From Pseudoclavibacter sp. RFBB5 (lineage in GTDB: Bacteria; Actinomycetota; Actinomycetes; Actinomycetales; Microbacteriaceae), in the NCBI RefSeq assembly GCF_002931555.1, contig NZ_PSTZ01000010.1:1-64000 (forward strand): 64,000 bases of DNA. The letters run 5' to 3'. The position numbers and the translations under genes were made by a program. The notes under the pieces were generated by a model. It ran no database searches and was not told where the DNA came from. It worked only from the letters and a program-made list of their open reading frames with translations. This document shows positions 25,990-34,654 of the stretch, in pieces. Position 1 is the stretch's first letter; each line of letters begins with the position of its first letter.

Positions 25990-27192
25990 ATGGCAGGCAC
26001 AGCAGTCGACGTCTCCGGCGTCTCGAAGACCTTCCGCATCTACCACGACCGCAACCAGTCGCTCAAGGCGACGGTGCTCAAGGGTGGGCGGGCGAAGTAC
26101 GAGGAGTTCAAGGCCCTCGACGACGTGACCTTCGAGGTCCCGGAAGGCGGCACCTTCGGCCTGCTCGGCCGCAACGGCTCCGGCAAGTCGACGCTCCTCA
26201 AGTGCATCGCCGGCATCCTGTCGCCGAACACCGGGACCATCACGACGCGCGGCCGCATCGCCGCGATGCTCGAGGTCGGCTCCGGCTTCCACCCCGAGCT
26301 CACGGGACGCGAGAACGTGTACCTCAACGGCTCCATCCTGGGCATGTCGAAGCAGCAGATCGACAGCCGCTTCGACTCGATCGTCGACTTCTCCGGCATC
26401 GAGAAGTTCATCGACCAGCCCGTGAAGAACTACTCGAGCGGCATGTACGTGCGCCTCGGCTTCGCCGTGTCCATCCACACGGAACCGGACGTGCTGCTCG
26501 TCGACGAGGTGCTCGCCGTCGGCGACATGGACTTCCAGGCCAAGTGCCGCGCGAAGTTCGCCGATTTCAAGGCCAGCGGCCGCACCGTCGTCGTCGTCTC
26601 GCACGGCCTCGAGGGCATGCGCGAGTTCTGCGACCGCGCCGCGTGGCTCGAGCAGGGCGTGCTGCAGGAAGTCGGCCCCGCGACGGCGATCATCGACAAG
26701 TACCGGGATTCCGGCAACGTCACGGAGATCATCGAGGGCGGCGGCCAGCGCCACGGCAGCGGCGAGCTCTACATCGACACGATCGAGCTCGTCGGCGAGA
26801 ACGGCGCCGTCGACAACGAGATCCGCACGGGTGAGTCGCCCACCATCCGCCTCAACTTCGAGGCGAAGCGCCCGGTCGAGCGCCCGAACTTCAAGATCGC
26901 GATCGAGACGCTCGAGGGCGTCCGCATCTGGAGCACCTCCTGCAAGCAGCTGGGCTGGCAGCCCGACTCCGTGCAGGTCGGACAGGGCAGCATGGACTTC
27001 CACCTCGACCGCCTCGCGCTCGCACCTGGTGAGTACGTCGTCAACGCCGAGGTGTGGCGAGACGAGAGCACCACACCCGTCGACAGCCTCACCGGCTCGT
27101 TCCGCTTCGGCGTGCACGCAGGCACCCCGTTCGCGCTCGAGGGTGTGCTCGCGATGGACGCCCGCATCGTCGCGAAGCTCCCCGGCCAGTAG
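25990..27192 (+). CDS. wzt: Polysaccharide ABC transporter ATPase with C-terminal glycan-recognition-type domain
   Basis: A 400-residue ATPase. Walker A is GRNGSGKST (60-68), the signature is the exporter-type YSSGM (148-152), Walker B is VLLVDE (168-173) and the switch His is at 205. After about residue 255 there is a 145-residue beta-sandwich-like domain of the Wzt C-terminal type, absent from simple TagH proteins. In Gram-negative systems this domain recognises a terminal modification that signals chain end. Its presence suggests that the exported glycan is also capped or marked before export. The gene starts directly at the wzm stop and ends before twin hairpins. Confidence 0.92.
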   Translation: MAGTAVDVSGVSKTFRIYHDRNQSLKATVLKGGRAKYEEFKALDDVTFEVPEGGTFGLLGRNGSGKSTLLKCIAGILSPNTGTITTRGRIAAMLEVGSGFHPELTGRENVYLNGSILGMSKQQIDSRFDSIVDFSGIEKFIDQPVKNYSSGMYVRLGFAVSIHTEPDVLLVDEVLAVGDMDFQAKCRAKFADFKASGRTVVVVSHGLEGMREFCDRAAWLEQGVLQEVGPATAIIDKYRDSGNVTEIIEGGGQRHGSGELYIDTIELVGENGAVDNEIRTGESPTIRLNFEAKRPVERPNFKIAIETLEGVRIWSTSCKQLGWQPDSVQVGQGSMDFHLDRLALAPGEYVVNAEVWRDESTTPVDSLTGSFRFGVHAGTPFALEGVLAMDARIVAKLPGQ

Positions 27193-27210
27193 CGCCGCAC
27201 AGCCACCGCG

Positions 27211-27238
27211 GAAGACCCTCGCCTCGGCGGGGGTCTTC
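27211..27238. terminator. First of two twin terminators
   Basis: Arms 27211-27223 and 27226-27238 (GAAGACCCTCGCC with GGCGGGGGTCTTC, one mismatch). Same arms as the next hairpin, on the wzt side of the gap. Confidence 0.7.
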
Positions 27239-27291
27239 TGCGTTGTCGCTCGATTGCTCGAGCCCTCGAGCGGCTCGAGCGTCCCTATACA

Positions 27292-27337
27292 GAAGACCCC
27301 CGCCAGGTGAGCATCGCTCGCCCCGGCGGGGGTCTTC
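27292..27337. terminator. Second of two twin terminators
   Basis: Perfect 13-bp stem (27292-27304 with 27325-27337) whose arms are nearly identical to those of the hairpin 80 nt before. The 20-nt loop can itself fold. It lies on the side of the convergent exported-protein gene. Confidence 0.75.
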
Positions 27338-27354
27338 ATGTCGTGCGGTCGGCG

Positions 27355-30300
27355 CTAGCCGGCGACCGGCTCTCCGATGCGGAACGTGGAGAACAGCTCG
27401 CGTGACAGCTGGAACGTCGTGGGCTCCGTGGTCGCAGCCGGCTCGGCGGCGGGCGTCTCGTCGACTCCAGCACCGGCCTCAGGGGCCTCAGCGGGTGTCT
27501 CGACGGGCTCCTCGGTCGAGGTCGCGGTCGGCTCGGCGGTAACCCCGTCCGTGGCATCCGGGCGGCTCGTGTCCGTCGGCTCCTCGTCGGCGGTCGCCGC
27601 TTCGGTTTCCGTCGCCTCAGGTCCAGCCGTCTCGGTCGGTTCTGCGGTGGCCGTCGCCGTCTCGGTCACGACGGGAGTCGCAAGCGAGGGGTCGACGGGG
27701 TGCAGCACGCCGTCCTTCACGAGGTAGAGCGTTCCGTCTGGGCCGAAGACCCGGTCCGTGATCGGCTCGGCGGTCGTGGAGACCGTGAGTCCCGCACCGA
27801 CCTCGGGCGAGATGAGCGCGAAGTCGAGACCGAAGGCAGCCGCGTACTCCGGGGTGGCGAAGGGCACGAGCTCTCCGTCGACTCCGATGTAGGAGACGCC
27901 GCCGACCGTGACAGCCGAGGTGTAGAGCGGTGAGGTGTTCTCACCGAACTCCGCGAAGTTCGCGTCCGGCACGCTGCGCGGGTTCTCGATGGCGAGTCCG
28001 AGCTGCGCCGCTACCTCGGGCGAACCGACCTGCAGGAGCTCGTCGCCGTTCACGATCCAGGTGCCGGTCCCGGCACGGTTGGTGATGACCTCACCGGCCG
28101 TGAGCGGGACAGCTGGCTCCGGCGCTGCCGTCTCCGTCGGCTCGGGAGTGCCGGGGGCATCCGTCGACGTCGGAGTGGGCTCGAGCGTGGGGTTCGTGGG
28201 CTCCGGAGTCGCACTGGCGGTCGGAGTCGCGGTCGCAGTCGGTTCCGGCGTCGCCGTTGCCGTGGGCTCGGGCGTCGCCGTGGGAGTCGCCGTCGGAGTC
28301 GCCGTGGCCGTTGCCGTTGGAGTCGGCGTGGCCGTCTCGCTCGGCGTCGGCTCGCCCCAGCCTGCTGGGAGCTTGGTGAGCTGCGCGCCCGTCGCGATCT
28401 GGTCGGCGAACGCGGTCGGGACCGAGATCACGTTGCCGACGGCGCCGAACTCCACGAGGAGCTTCGGGGACGAGATGTGCTGCTTCTCCCCATCCGTGAT
28501 CAGGAAGATCTTCCCGCTGCCGTCCTTGATGAACTCGGTCATCGAGGCACCCGCGTTCGGGACGACGCCGCAGAGCTGCGCCGAGATCCCCGGGAAGTCG
28601 ATGCCGTAGGCCGCTTCGAGCTCAGGCGTCAGCTTGTACGCCTCTCCCTCGGTCGCGACGTAGGCGTCGTCCCCGCAGCGGAACTGGTTCGTCGTGATGG
28701 CCGTGTCCCGAACCGGGATGCGGTCGAACGAGGCCTGGGTGATGACGTAGGGGCTCGAGCCGAAGCCGTAGTCCTCGGCGAGCTCGCTGCTGGCCACCTT
28801 CGTGAGGTGGGCGCCGTCGAGCACGTAGAGGGTGTCGCTGTTCGGGCTCTTGATGAGCGCGCCGTTGGTGATGCCGTTGCCGGTGTCGATGCCGTCGAGC
28901 GTTCCCTTCGGCACCGTGTAGATGGTGCTCGAGATGCCGCGCTTCGTGGCCTCGGCCTCTGCGTCGCTCTTCGAGGAGAACTCGACGCGCTCGCCGCCGA
29001 CGACGAGGTTGATCGTGTCGGATCCGCTCTCCTGCACGAAGTGGGCGCCGGGGACGGAGCCGTTCTTGCCGAGCGAGCCGATGATGCCGGCCGGGAGGGA
29101 GACGAACTTCGAAGCTCCGTACGTCGACGCCGGGACCCGCAGGAGCCCGCCATCGGTGTGCACGTAGCTCGACGTTCCGTCGGTCACGAGGGGCTCCGCC
29201 GAGAGGGCGTCGCCCTGGGTGAGCTTGCCGTAAGCCGGGCCGAACCTGCCGGACGCCTTGAACGCGCTGAAGTCGGCGAGCGATGCGGGAACGGCATGAG
29301 CCGTGAGGTCACTGTCGAGCACGACCTTGCCCGAGCCATCGAGCTTCTCGACGACGGCTCCGCCCGTGAGGAACGGCTCGCCGTCGCTGAGGAAGTCGAT
29401 CTTGTCGTCCTTCAGCTTCGTGGTGCCGATGTACATGCCCTGGGCGCCGAGCTCGGCGATGTCCGCGACCTCGCGCTTGGTCGTGCCCTCGATGAAGAAG
29501 ATCTGACCGCTCGTGTTCTGGACGAACTTCTCCAGCGCACCGCCGTTGTTGAACTTGTCGAGCTGCTCCTGCGTGATCTTCGCGAGGTCCGAGCCCTGCT
29601 GGTAGCCGAAGTCGGCCGCCACGGTCCAGTTGCGAACCTTCCGGAAGACGCCGTCGTCGATGTAGTACGGCGTGTTGTCCGGGCCGACGAGGATCTCCCC
29701 GACGTTCGCGCCGGTCGTGTACTTGTCGAGCGTCGATGCCGGAACCGTGGAGACGGCGCCGAGCGCGTACGCGAAGTCAGCGACCTTGGACGCGGTGACC
29801 GGGTAGCGGACTTCCTCGGAGAGGAAGTACACCTGCGAGCTGCCCTCGGCCTTGACGAGCCACGGCACGCTGACGGCGCCCTTGGGGTCGCCGAACCAGT
29901 CGGTGTACATGCTCCAGAAGTTGCGGTTGCCGTACGCGGAGCATCCATCGCCCTCGCCGTACATGTTGTTCAGCGCGGCCTGGTTGGGCTGGTACGGCGT
30001 GTAGTTGTAGAGACCGGCCGTCGCGTAGTTCGAGATGTAGACCGCGGAGGAGCCGCAGGAGAAGTTGGGGTTGTACAGCACGTTGTTCGACGCGAACGGG
30101 ATGTGGTTGAAGCTGTACGGGTTGGCCTTGTAGTTCTGGAACTGACGCGCCGCGTTGTAGACCTGGTAGAAGAAGCCGCCGTAGCTCTGGTCGCAGGGTG
30201 CCGTGTCCGGGCAGCCGAATCCGGTCGCCGCCGCGAGGCGACCGAGGGTCGGGCTCTGCATGGAGACGAGGCTCTGCTCCTTCTCGAGGAGCACGAGCAT

Positions 30301-30684
30301 GGCCTTCTGGCTGAAGTTGCAGGCCTGGCCGACCTTCGCGATGATGTCTGCCGCCGATTCGCCGCCGCCCGCGCCCGAGTAGGCGGAGCAGTACTGCGTG
30401 GCAGGCATGGAGGGCGTCGCCTGCGTGTAGTTGCGCAGCGCCGTCGGGGACGACGAGCCGTTGCGCGAGACGAGGAACTGCTGCACCTCGGCCGCGGACA
30501 TCGCGTTGCCGTTGTAGAAGTTCTCGTCGCTGATGAGGTTGCCCGGGTCGAAGCCGCTGGCGTCCGCCGCAGCGGCGGCCTCGATGCCGCCGTTCGTGGG
30601 GCTCGAGGCGATGAGCTGCAGCCCGAGCAGCCCGGAGGCTGCTACCGCTGCGGTAGCGAAAATGGCAAGAGTACGGCGAAACAT
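27355..30684 (-). CDS. Large exported surface protein with Pro/Thr-rich linker (hemagglutinin-like)
   Basis: An 1109-residue exported protein. A signal peptide covers about residues 1-40 (MFRRTLAIFATAAVAASGLL, then an Ala-rich cleavage region). Residues 50-270 form a Cys-containing domain (NFYNGNAMSAAEVQQFL, LVLLEKEQSLVS, CDQSYGGFFYQVYNAARQF) found in actinobacterial exported proteins often labelled hemagglutinin. Residues 280-770 are beta-rich repeats with patterns such as YYIDDGVFRKVRN and YVLDGAHLTKVAS. A Pro/Thr/Glu linker spans about 773-860, a further repeat part follows, and a Thr/Glu-rich tail ends in IGEPVAG. There is no LPXTG motif. A cell-wall-associated role is inferred. Ribosome site GGGAAC. 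Confidence 0.8.
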   Translation of the reverse strand: MFRRTLAIFATAAVAASGLLGLQLIASSPTNGGIEAAAAADASGFDPGNLISDENFYNGNAMSAAEVQQFLVSRNGSSSPTALRNYTQATPSMPATQYCSAYSGAGGGESAADIIAKVGQACNFSQKAMLVLLEKEQSLVSMQSPTLGRLAAATGFGCPDTAPCDQSYGGFFYQVYNAARQFQNYKANPYSFNHIPFASNNVLYNPNFSCGSSAVYISNYATAGLYNYTPYQPNQAALNNMYGEGDGCSAYGNRNFWSMYTDWFGDPKGAVSVPWLVKAEGSSQVYFLSEEVRYPVTASKVADFAYALGAVSTVPASTLDKYTTGANVGEILVGPDNTPYYIDDGVFRKVRNWTVAADFGYQQGSDLAKITQEQLDKFNNGGALEKFVQNTSGQIFFIEGTTKREVADIAELGAQGMYIGTTKLKDDKIDFLSDGEPFLTGGAVVEKLDGSGKVVLDSDLTAHAVPASLADFSAFKASGRFGPAYGKLTQGDALSAEPLVTDGTSSYVHTDGGLLRVPASTYGASKFVSLPAGIIGSLGKNGSVPGAHFVQESGSDTINLVVGGERVEFSSKSDAEAEATKRGISSTIYTVPKGTLDGIDTGNGITNGALIKSPNSDTLYVLDGAHLTKVASSELAEDYGFGSSPYVITQASFDRIPVRDTAITTNQFRCGDDAYVATEGEAYKLTPELEAAYGIDFPGISAQLCGVVPNAGASMTEFIKDGSGKIFLITDGEKQHISSPKLLVEFGAVGNVISVPTAFADQIATGAQLTKLPAGWGEPTPSETATPTPTATATATPTATPTATPEPTATATPEPTATATPTASATPEPTNPTLEPTPTSTDAPGTPEPTETAAPEPAVPLTAGEVITNRAGTGTWIVNGDELLQVGSPEVAAQLGLAIENPRSVPDANFAEFGENTSPLYTSAVTVGGVSYIGVDGELVPFATPEYAAAFGLDFALISPEVGAGLTVSTTAEPITDRVFGPDGTLYLVKDGVLHPVDPSLATPVVTETATATAEPTETAGPEATETEAATADEEPTDTSRPDATDGVTAEPTATSTEEPVETPAEAPEAGAGVDETPAAEPAATTEPTTFQLSRELFSTFRIGEPVAG

Positions 30685-30952
30685 GAGTTCCCAACGCGTC
30701 GGTCGACTGGGTTGCTGCGCATCCACGGAGTGCACCGAGAAGGCTCAGCAGTTTCCAAGTATGCATACATGCGCCACGGAACTCCACACCCGTCCCAACT
30801 TTCACACGAGTCACATAAACAACATCCGTGTCAGCGTCGACCCTGCGAAGCCCGGAAACACAACGATCACGGCCCCAGGCAGGTCCGTGATCGTCGCGAC
30901 ACGCCCGAGGAGAGAAATCCAAGGAATCCGGTCGCTGTGCCGTATATGCGAG
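30685..30952. other. AT-richer intergenic leader
   Basis: A 268-nt gap of lower GC content than its surroundings, between the start of the exported-protein gene and the stop of the epimerase gene, both on the minus strand. It probably carries the exported-protein promoter; GTATGCATAC around 30758-30768 is a short palindrome. I see no gene and no confident -35/-10 pair. Confidence 0.5.
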
Positions 30953-32017
30953 CTACTCGGCCCGTTCGAGTCTCTGCGCGTCGATCCAGTCGCAGAGGAG
31001 GCCAACACCCTCATCCACCATGACTCGAGGACTCCAGCCCAGCGCGGCGCTCGCTTCCGACACCTCGCAGGACGCGTGACGGACGTCGCCATTGCGGAAC
31101 TTCCCGTTGATCTCGGGCGCAGGCGCCCCGTAGTGGGCCGCGATGAGCTCAGCGAGGCGGAGGATCGACGTGCCCTCACCCGAGCCGATGTCGTAGGCGT
31201 TCGCGTTCGAGTCCGACTCGAGCGCGCCACGCACGATGGCGTCCGCCACGTCATCGATGAAGACGAAGTCTCGGATGATCTGGCCGTCCTCGTACACGGG
31301 GATGACCCGGCCGGCCTTCGCCTCCTGGGCGAAGAACGACACGATCCCGGTATACGGATTGATGAGCGACTGACCTGGGCCGTACACGTTCTGCAGGCGG
31401 AACAGCACATCGGTGACTCCGAGCGACAGGCACCACGAGCGGAGGATGTGCTCCTGCGCGAGCTTCGTGGCCCCGTACACGCTCGTCGGCGAGGGCGCCA
31501 CCTTCGAGGAGACGAACGGGAGCGCGGAGAGCCCGGGGAAGTCCCACTCGCCTCGCTCGAGCATGGCGGCGGAACGCTGGCCCGGGTAGCTCACGGCCCC
31601 GTGGGCGTCCACCCAGGCGCCCTCGCCGTAGACCGCGCGGCTCGAGGACAGCACGATCTTGCTCGGCAGCTTGTCGGCGCGGACAAGTGCGTCGAGCATC
31701 TCGGTCGTCCCGACGACGTTCACGCTCGCGTGGCGCGTGGCCTCAAGCAGCGACTGCCCTGTGCCGGTCTCCGCGGCCAGGTGGATGATGACGTCTGGAG
31801 TCACGTCGCCGAGGAGGGCATCCCAGTCGGCCGCCGAGGTCACGTCGCCCTGCACGAACTCGACGCGACTGTCGAGTTCACTCGGGCGCTCAGGGACCGG
31901 GTGGATCTGCGGGTGCAGGTTGTCGAAGGCGACGACCCGATCGAAATGCTCGGGCAGGCGGTGGGAGATCGCGGATCCGATGAATCCGGCTCCCCCGGTG
32001 ATGAGGCAGGTCGTCAT
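30953..32017 (-). CDS. NAD-dependent nucleotide-sugar epimerase/dehydratase
   Basis: A 354-residue extended SDR enzyme. The NAD motif TGGAGFIG is at about 7-14, the Ser motif is LSSSRAVYG, and the Tyr-Lys pair is in SVYGATKLAQE. RLQNVYGPGQS and RDFVFIDDVADAI are typical of UDP- or dTDP-sugar 4-epimerases and dehydratases in surface-polysaccharide clusters. Product unknown; relatives are annotated as UDP-glucose 4-epimerase or dTDP-L-rhamnose 4-epimerase. The ATG has a good AAGGAG site. The gene lies 70 nt downstream of the AlgX-like gene on the same strand. Confidence 0.83.
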   Translation of the reverse strand: MTTCLITGGAGFIGSAISHRLPEHFDRVVAFDNLHPQIHPVPERPSELDSRVEFVQGDVTSAADWDALLGDVTPDVIIHLAAETGTGQSLLEATRHASVNVVGTTEMLDALVRADKLPSKIVLSSSRAVYGEGAWVDAHGAVSYPGQRSAAMLERGEWDFPGLSALPFVSSKVAPSPTSVYGATKLAQEHILRSWCLSLGVTDVLFRLQNVYGPGQSLINPYTGIVSFFAQEAKAGRVIPVYEDGQIIRDFVFIDDVADAIVRGALESDSNANAYDIGSGEGTSILRLAELIAAHYGAPAPEINGKFRNGDVRHASCEVSEASAALGWSPRVMVDEGVGLLCDWIDAQRLERAE

Positions 32018-32087
32018 GGCGTTGCTCCTTAGGGTCTTCCCCCAGGCTAGCGAAGTGCCGTGGCCGGCGACGATGGCGCCTGCCAGG

Positions 32088-33332
32088 CTACTCGGCTGGG
32101 AGGACCGGGATCCAGTTGAGGTACCGCTCCGTCATCTCGAAGATCACGACATCCGGCTGGTAGTCGGCCGCCTCCGCGAGCACATCCGGGATCTGCTCGG
32201 TAGCGCTGCCGAGGTTGCTCGTCACCTGCTTGGTCTCGGCGAAGCCTGTCTGCCAGGTCGGTCCGGCGCTGTTGCCCTGACTGTCTCGCACGATCAGGGC
32301 GCGCAGGTCGGACTGTGCCCCCTCCGTCACCGTGGTGGCCGGCAGCTGCAGCATGTCGAGCCCCTTGCCGGCATCGACCTCGAGCACGGAGCCGTCGTTG
32401 AGCGTGGCCTGCATCTTCGGCGGCGCCTGGTCCAGCACCGGAGTGCCCCACCCGGTGTCCGTCGTCGGGAACCCGTAGGCCTCGAACTCGCTGATGACCG
32501 GCATATCCCCGACGCTCGAGTAGTCCAGCGGGGCGAGCGCCTGGTACTTCGCGTCGACCGCTCCGAGGCAGCCGGCGAGCTGCTCCCAGCCGATGGCGGC
32601 GCCGAACGGTGACCAGTGGCTGTTGCCGGGCGCGTAAACCGCACCCTCCTCGGATGCGTCGCGCAGCGCCTGGCGGGTGTCGACGAGCGGCAGGTCGGGA
32701 TGCGCGTCGACCAGGTAGTCGAACGCCGTCGGCCCGCGGAGCTCTTGCGCCCACTCGGGCAGCTGCTCAGGATGCACCGACCAGTCCGCGGGGACGACCT
32801 GGACCACGAAGTCGATGCCCTGTGCGCTGAGGCCCTCGTCGATGGTCCGGAAGTAGTTCGCCCACTCCTCGCTCTCCTCGTCGCTGAGGAAGCCGCGGCC
32901 GAGGGCCTGCGAGAAGTTGTTCGCCTGCGTGTCGCCCCAGAAGACCCAGCCGTTCTCCCCCGGGACGAAGAGCTGCGCGTCTGGGTCGGAGCCGATGTGC
33001 TCGTCCCAGACCGCCTCGCTGGCCTCTCGCTCCTCGCCCGTCCATGGAGAGTCGGTGACGGGGTCCACGAGACCCGGCTGGCATTGCTGGGCCGGCAGCC
33101 GGGTGGCCTCCGACTCGGGAGCCTCCGCGGGCGGCACGAACTCCTCCATCGCTATGGCGTTCCGGGTCTGGTACCCCGCGACCGTCGCCACGATCGCAGC
33201 GATCAGCAGCAGGATCAGCGGGGTGAGACGCACCCGGTGCCACCGCTGCGCCCACGTCAGACGCCCCGTCTCGGACTTCGGCTCCTCGAAGCCGCTGTCT
33301 GGCCGGACGCCGCTCGGACCGACGGCGGTCAT
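32088..33332 (-). CDS. AlgX/AlgJ-like SGNH-type protein, membrane anchored
   Basis: A 414-residue protein with one membrane helix at about 37-53 and an extracytoplasmic domain resembling the AlgX/AlgJ acetyltransferase group (PF16822). Landmarks are GENGWVFWGD (about 125-134), the NSHWSPFGA block (237-245) giving the likely catalytic His, and VRDSQGNS (348-355) giving a candidate nucleophile Ser351. Such proteins transfer acetyl groups to exported polysaccharides, taking them from a membrane acyltransferase. Its start overlaps the stop of the acyltransferase-3 gene by 4 nt, strong support for a two-part O-acylation system. The fold assignment is moderate; hydrolase activity is an alternative. 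Confidence 0.75.
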   Translation of the reverse strand: MTAVGPSGVRPDSGFEEPKSETGRLTWAQRWHRVRLTPLILLLIAAIVATVAGYQTRNAIAMEEFVPPAEAPESEATRLPAQQCQPGLVDPVTDSPWTGEEREASEAVWDEHIGSDPDAQLFVPGENGWVFWGDTQANNFSQALGRGFLSDEESEEWANYFRTIDEGLSAQGIDFVVQVVPADWSVHPEQLPEWAQELRGPTAFDYLVDAHPDLPLVDTRQALRDASEEGAVYAPGNSHWSPFGAAIGWEQLAGCLGAVDAKYQALAPLDYSSVGDMPVISEFEAYGFPTTDTGWGTPVLDQAPPKMQATLNDGSVLEVDAGKGLDMLQLPATTVTEGAQSDLRALIVRDSQGNSAGPTWQTGFAETKQVTSNLGSATEQIPDVLAEAADYQPDVVIFEMTERYLNWIPVLPAE

Positions 33333-34546
33333 GAGCTCGACTCCACGCGTCCGGCGCGGATCCGCGCGGCGAAGTTGGACGACGAGTAGGCGGGGTTGAC
33401 GATCCTGCGCTTCACCGCATCCACCACCGGGGTGCCCCGCTCGAGCAGCCAGGCGAGCCACTTGGGGGTCCAGTTCTTGAGGCTCATCGCGGGGCTCTCG
33501 ATCAGGTGCCAGGAGATGTACGCGCAGATGTGCGCGGCGACCGCGATGACGAGGTGGTAGACGAACCAGCCGGCGTTCTGCAGGCCGAAGTACGCCCCGA
33601 ACTGCATGAGCGGCCAGGCGAAGATGTAGATGCCGTACGAGAGGTCGCCGTGCTTCTCCCATTTGTTGAGCCGCGGCGTGCGGATCGCGAACCACATGAG
33701 GAAGTACATGAGTCCGTACTGACCCCACATGTTCCAGCCGCCGAACGCGTACGCGAAGCCCGCGATGCCGAGCGCGAGCACCGCCAGCCGGTCATCGATC
33801 GGGATCTTGTCCCCGAACAGGGCGAACAGCATCCCGAACGCGAAGGGGGCGAAGAACATCGGGTAGAAGGGGTTGGTGAGGAACGGGCTGAGCGAGGTCA
33901 TCTCGACCCAGCCGCTCCAGGTGAGGAAGTTCACTCCGATGATGCCGACGGCGATGAGGCCGCCGACGATGCGGTTCGAGAACACGCCGAAGAGCCCGAG
34001 GAGCCCGACCATGATGTACGCGCGGAACTCGTAGAACAGGGTCCACGCCGACCCGTTCCAGTCGAAGCCGCCGATGCTGGCGAACGGCAGCGAGCTGCCC
34101 ATGCCCGCGATGTTGCGCTGGCCGAGCTCGAGCCACATGTTGCTCAGGAAGTACGTGAAGGGCGACTCGGTGTCGGCGTCCCAGTAGCCCGCCATCGAGC
34201 CCGTCTCCTGATGCCAGGCGATCGGCGCGAGAATGAACGCGGTCGTGAGCAGCGCGAGCCAGAAGGCAGGGAAGATACGGAGAGCCCGCCGCCAGAAGAA
34301 GCGGAAGATCGTCGACTTCCCGCGGCGGCTCTGCGTGATCAGGTAGCCGGAGAAGAAGAAGAACCCTGCGACGGCGACGCCGCCGACGGACTGCTCGCTG
34401 GAGATCTGAGTGCCGAGGTCGTGCCCGCCGTAGAACCCTGCGAGGGGTCCCGCGTGCGCGAAGATCACCGCGAAGGCGAGAAGCCATCGGAGGAACCCGA
34501 TGCTGTTGGCCCGTGGATCGAAGGCCTTGTCGAGCGTCAGCGGCAT
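33329..34546 (-). CDS. Acyltransferase family 3 (OafA/YrhL-type) membrane protein
   Basis: A 405-residue protein with about ten membrane helices. The family motif R-X10-H is present as Arg20 and His31, and the FFFFSGYLITQSRRGKS segment after helix 2 and the FRFFWRRALRIFPAFW helix are typical. These proteins move acyl groups, usually acetyl, across the membrane onto carbohydrates. No SGNH domain is fused at its C-terminus; instead the next gene encodes a separate AlgX-like protein with a 4-nt overlap, which may be the external partner. An AGGAAG ribosome site precedes the ATG, and a possible -10 box TAGGAT lies near 34594 on the minus strand. Confidence 0.88.
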   Translation of the reverse strand: MPLTLDKAFDPRANSIGFLRWLLAFAVIFAHAGPLAGFYGGHDLGTQISSEQSVGGVAVAGFFFFSGYLITQSRRGKSTIFRFFWRRALRIFPAFWLALLTTAFILAPIAWHQETGSMAGYWDADTESPFTYFLSNMWLELGQRNIAGMGSSLPFASIGGFDWNGSAWTLFYEFRAYIMVGLLGLFGVFSNRIVGGLIAVGIIGVNFLTWSGWVEMTSLSPFLTNPFYPMFFAPFAFGMLFALFGDKIPIDDRLAVLALGIAGFAYAFGGWNMWGQYGLMYFLMWFAIRTPRLNKWEKHGDLSYGIYIFAWPLMQFGAYFGLQNAGWFVYHLVIAVAAHICAYISWHLIESPAMSLKNWTPKWLAWLLERGTPVVDAVKRRIVNPAYSSSNFAARIRAGRVESSS

Positions 34547-34654
34547 AGCTTCCTAGGTCGTGGAGTCGTTCGCCCGCAAGCAGGCGGCGCTTCATCCTAC
34601 ACAGAGAGCAGAATCGCGATTTCGGGCCGTCAGGGCGGAATTCCGGGGCTTCGG

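Noticed and set aside
27249-27273. CTCGAG-rich palindrome between the twin terminators as a phage attachment site
   Set aside because: No integrase, tRNA gene or second copy is present in the window.
25102-27339. 745-residue frame antisense to wzm and wzt
   Set aside because: Highly charged low-complexity translation; the opposite strand encodes a complete ABC exporter.
28105-28365. Tandem short DNA repeats that could suggest a satellite or CRISPR-like array
   Set aside because: The repeats are in frame and encode the Pro/Thr/Glu linker of the exported protein; there are no conserved repeats with unique spacers.
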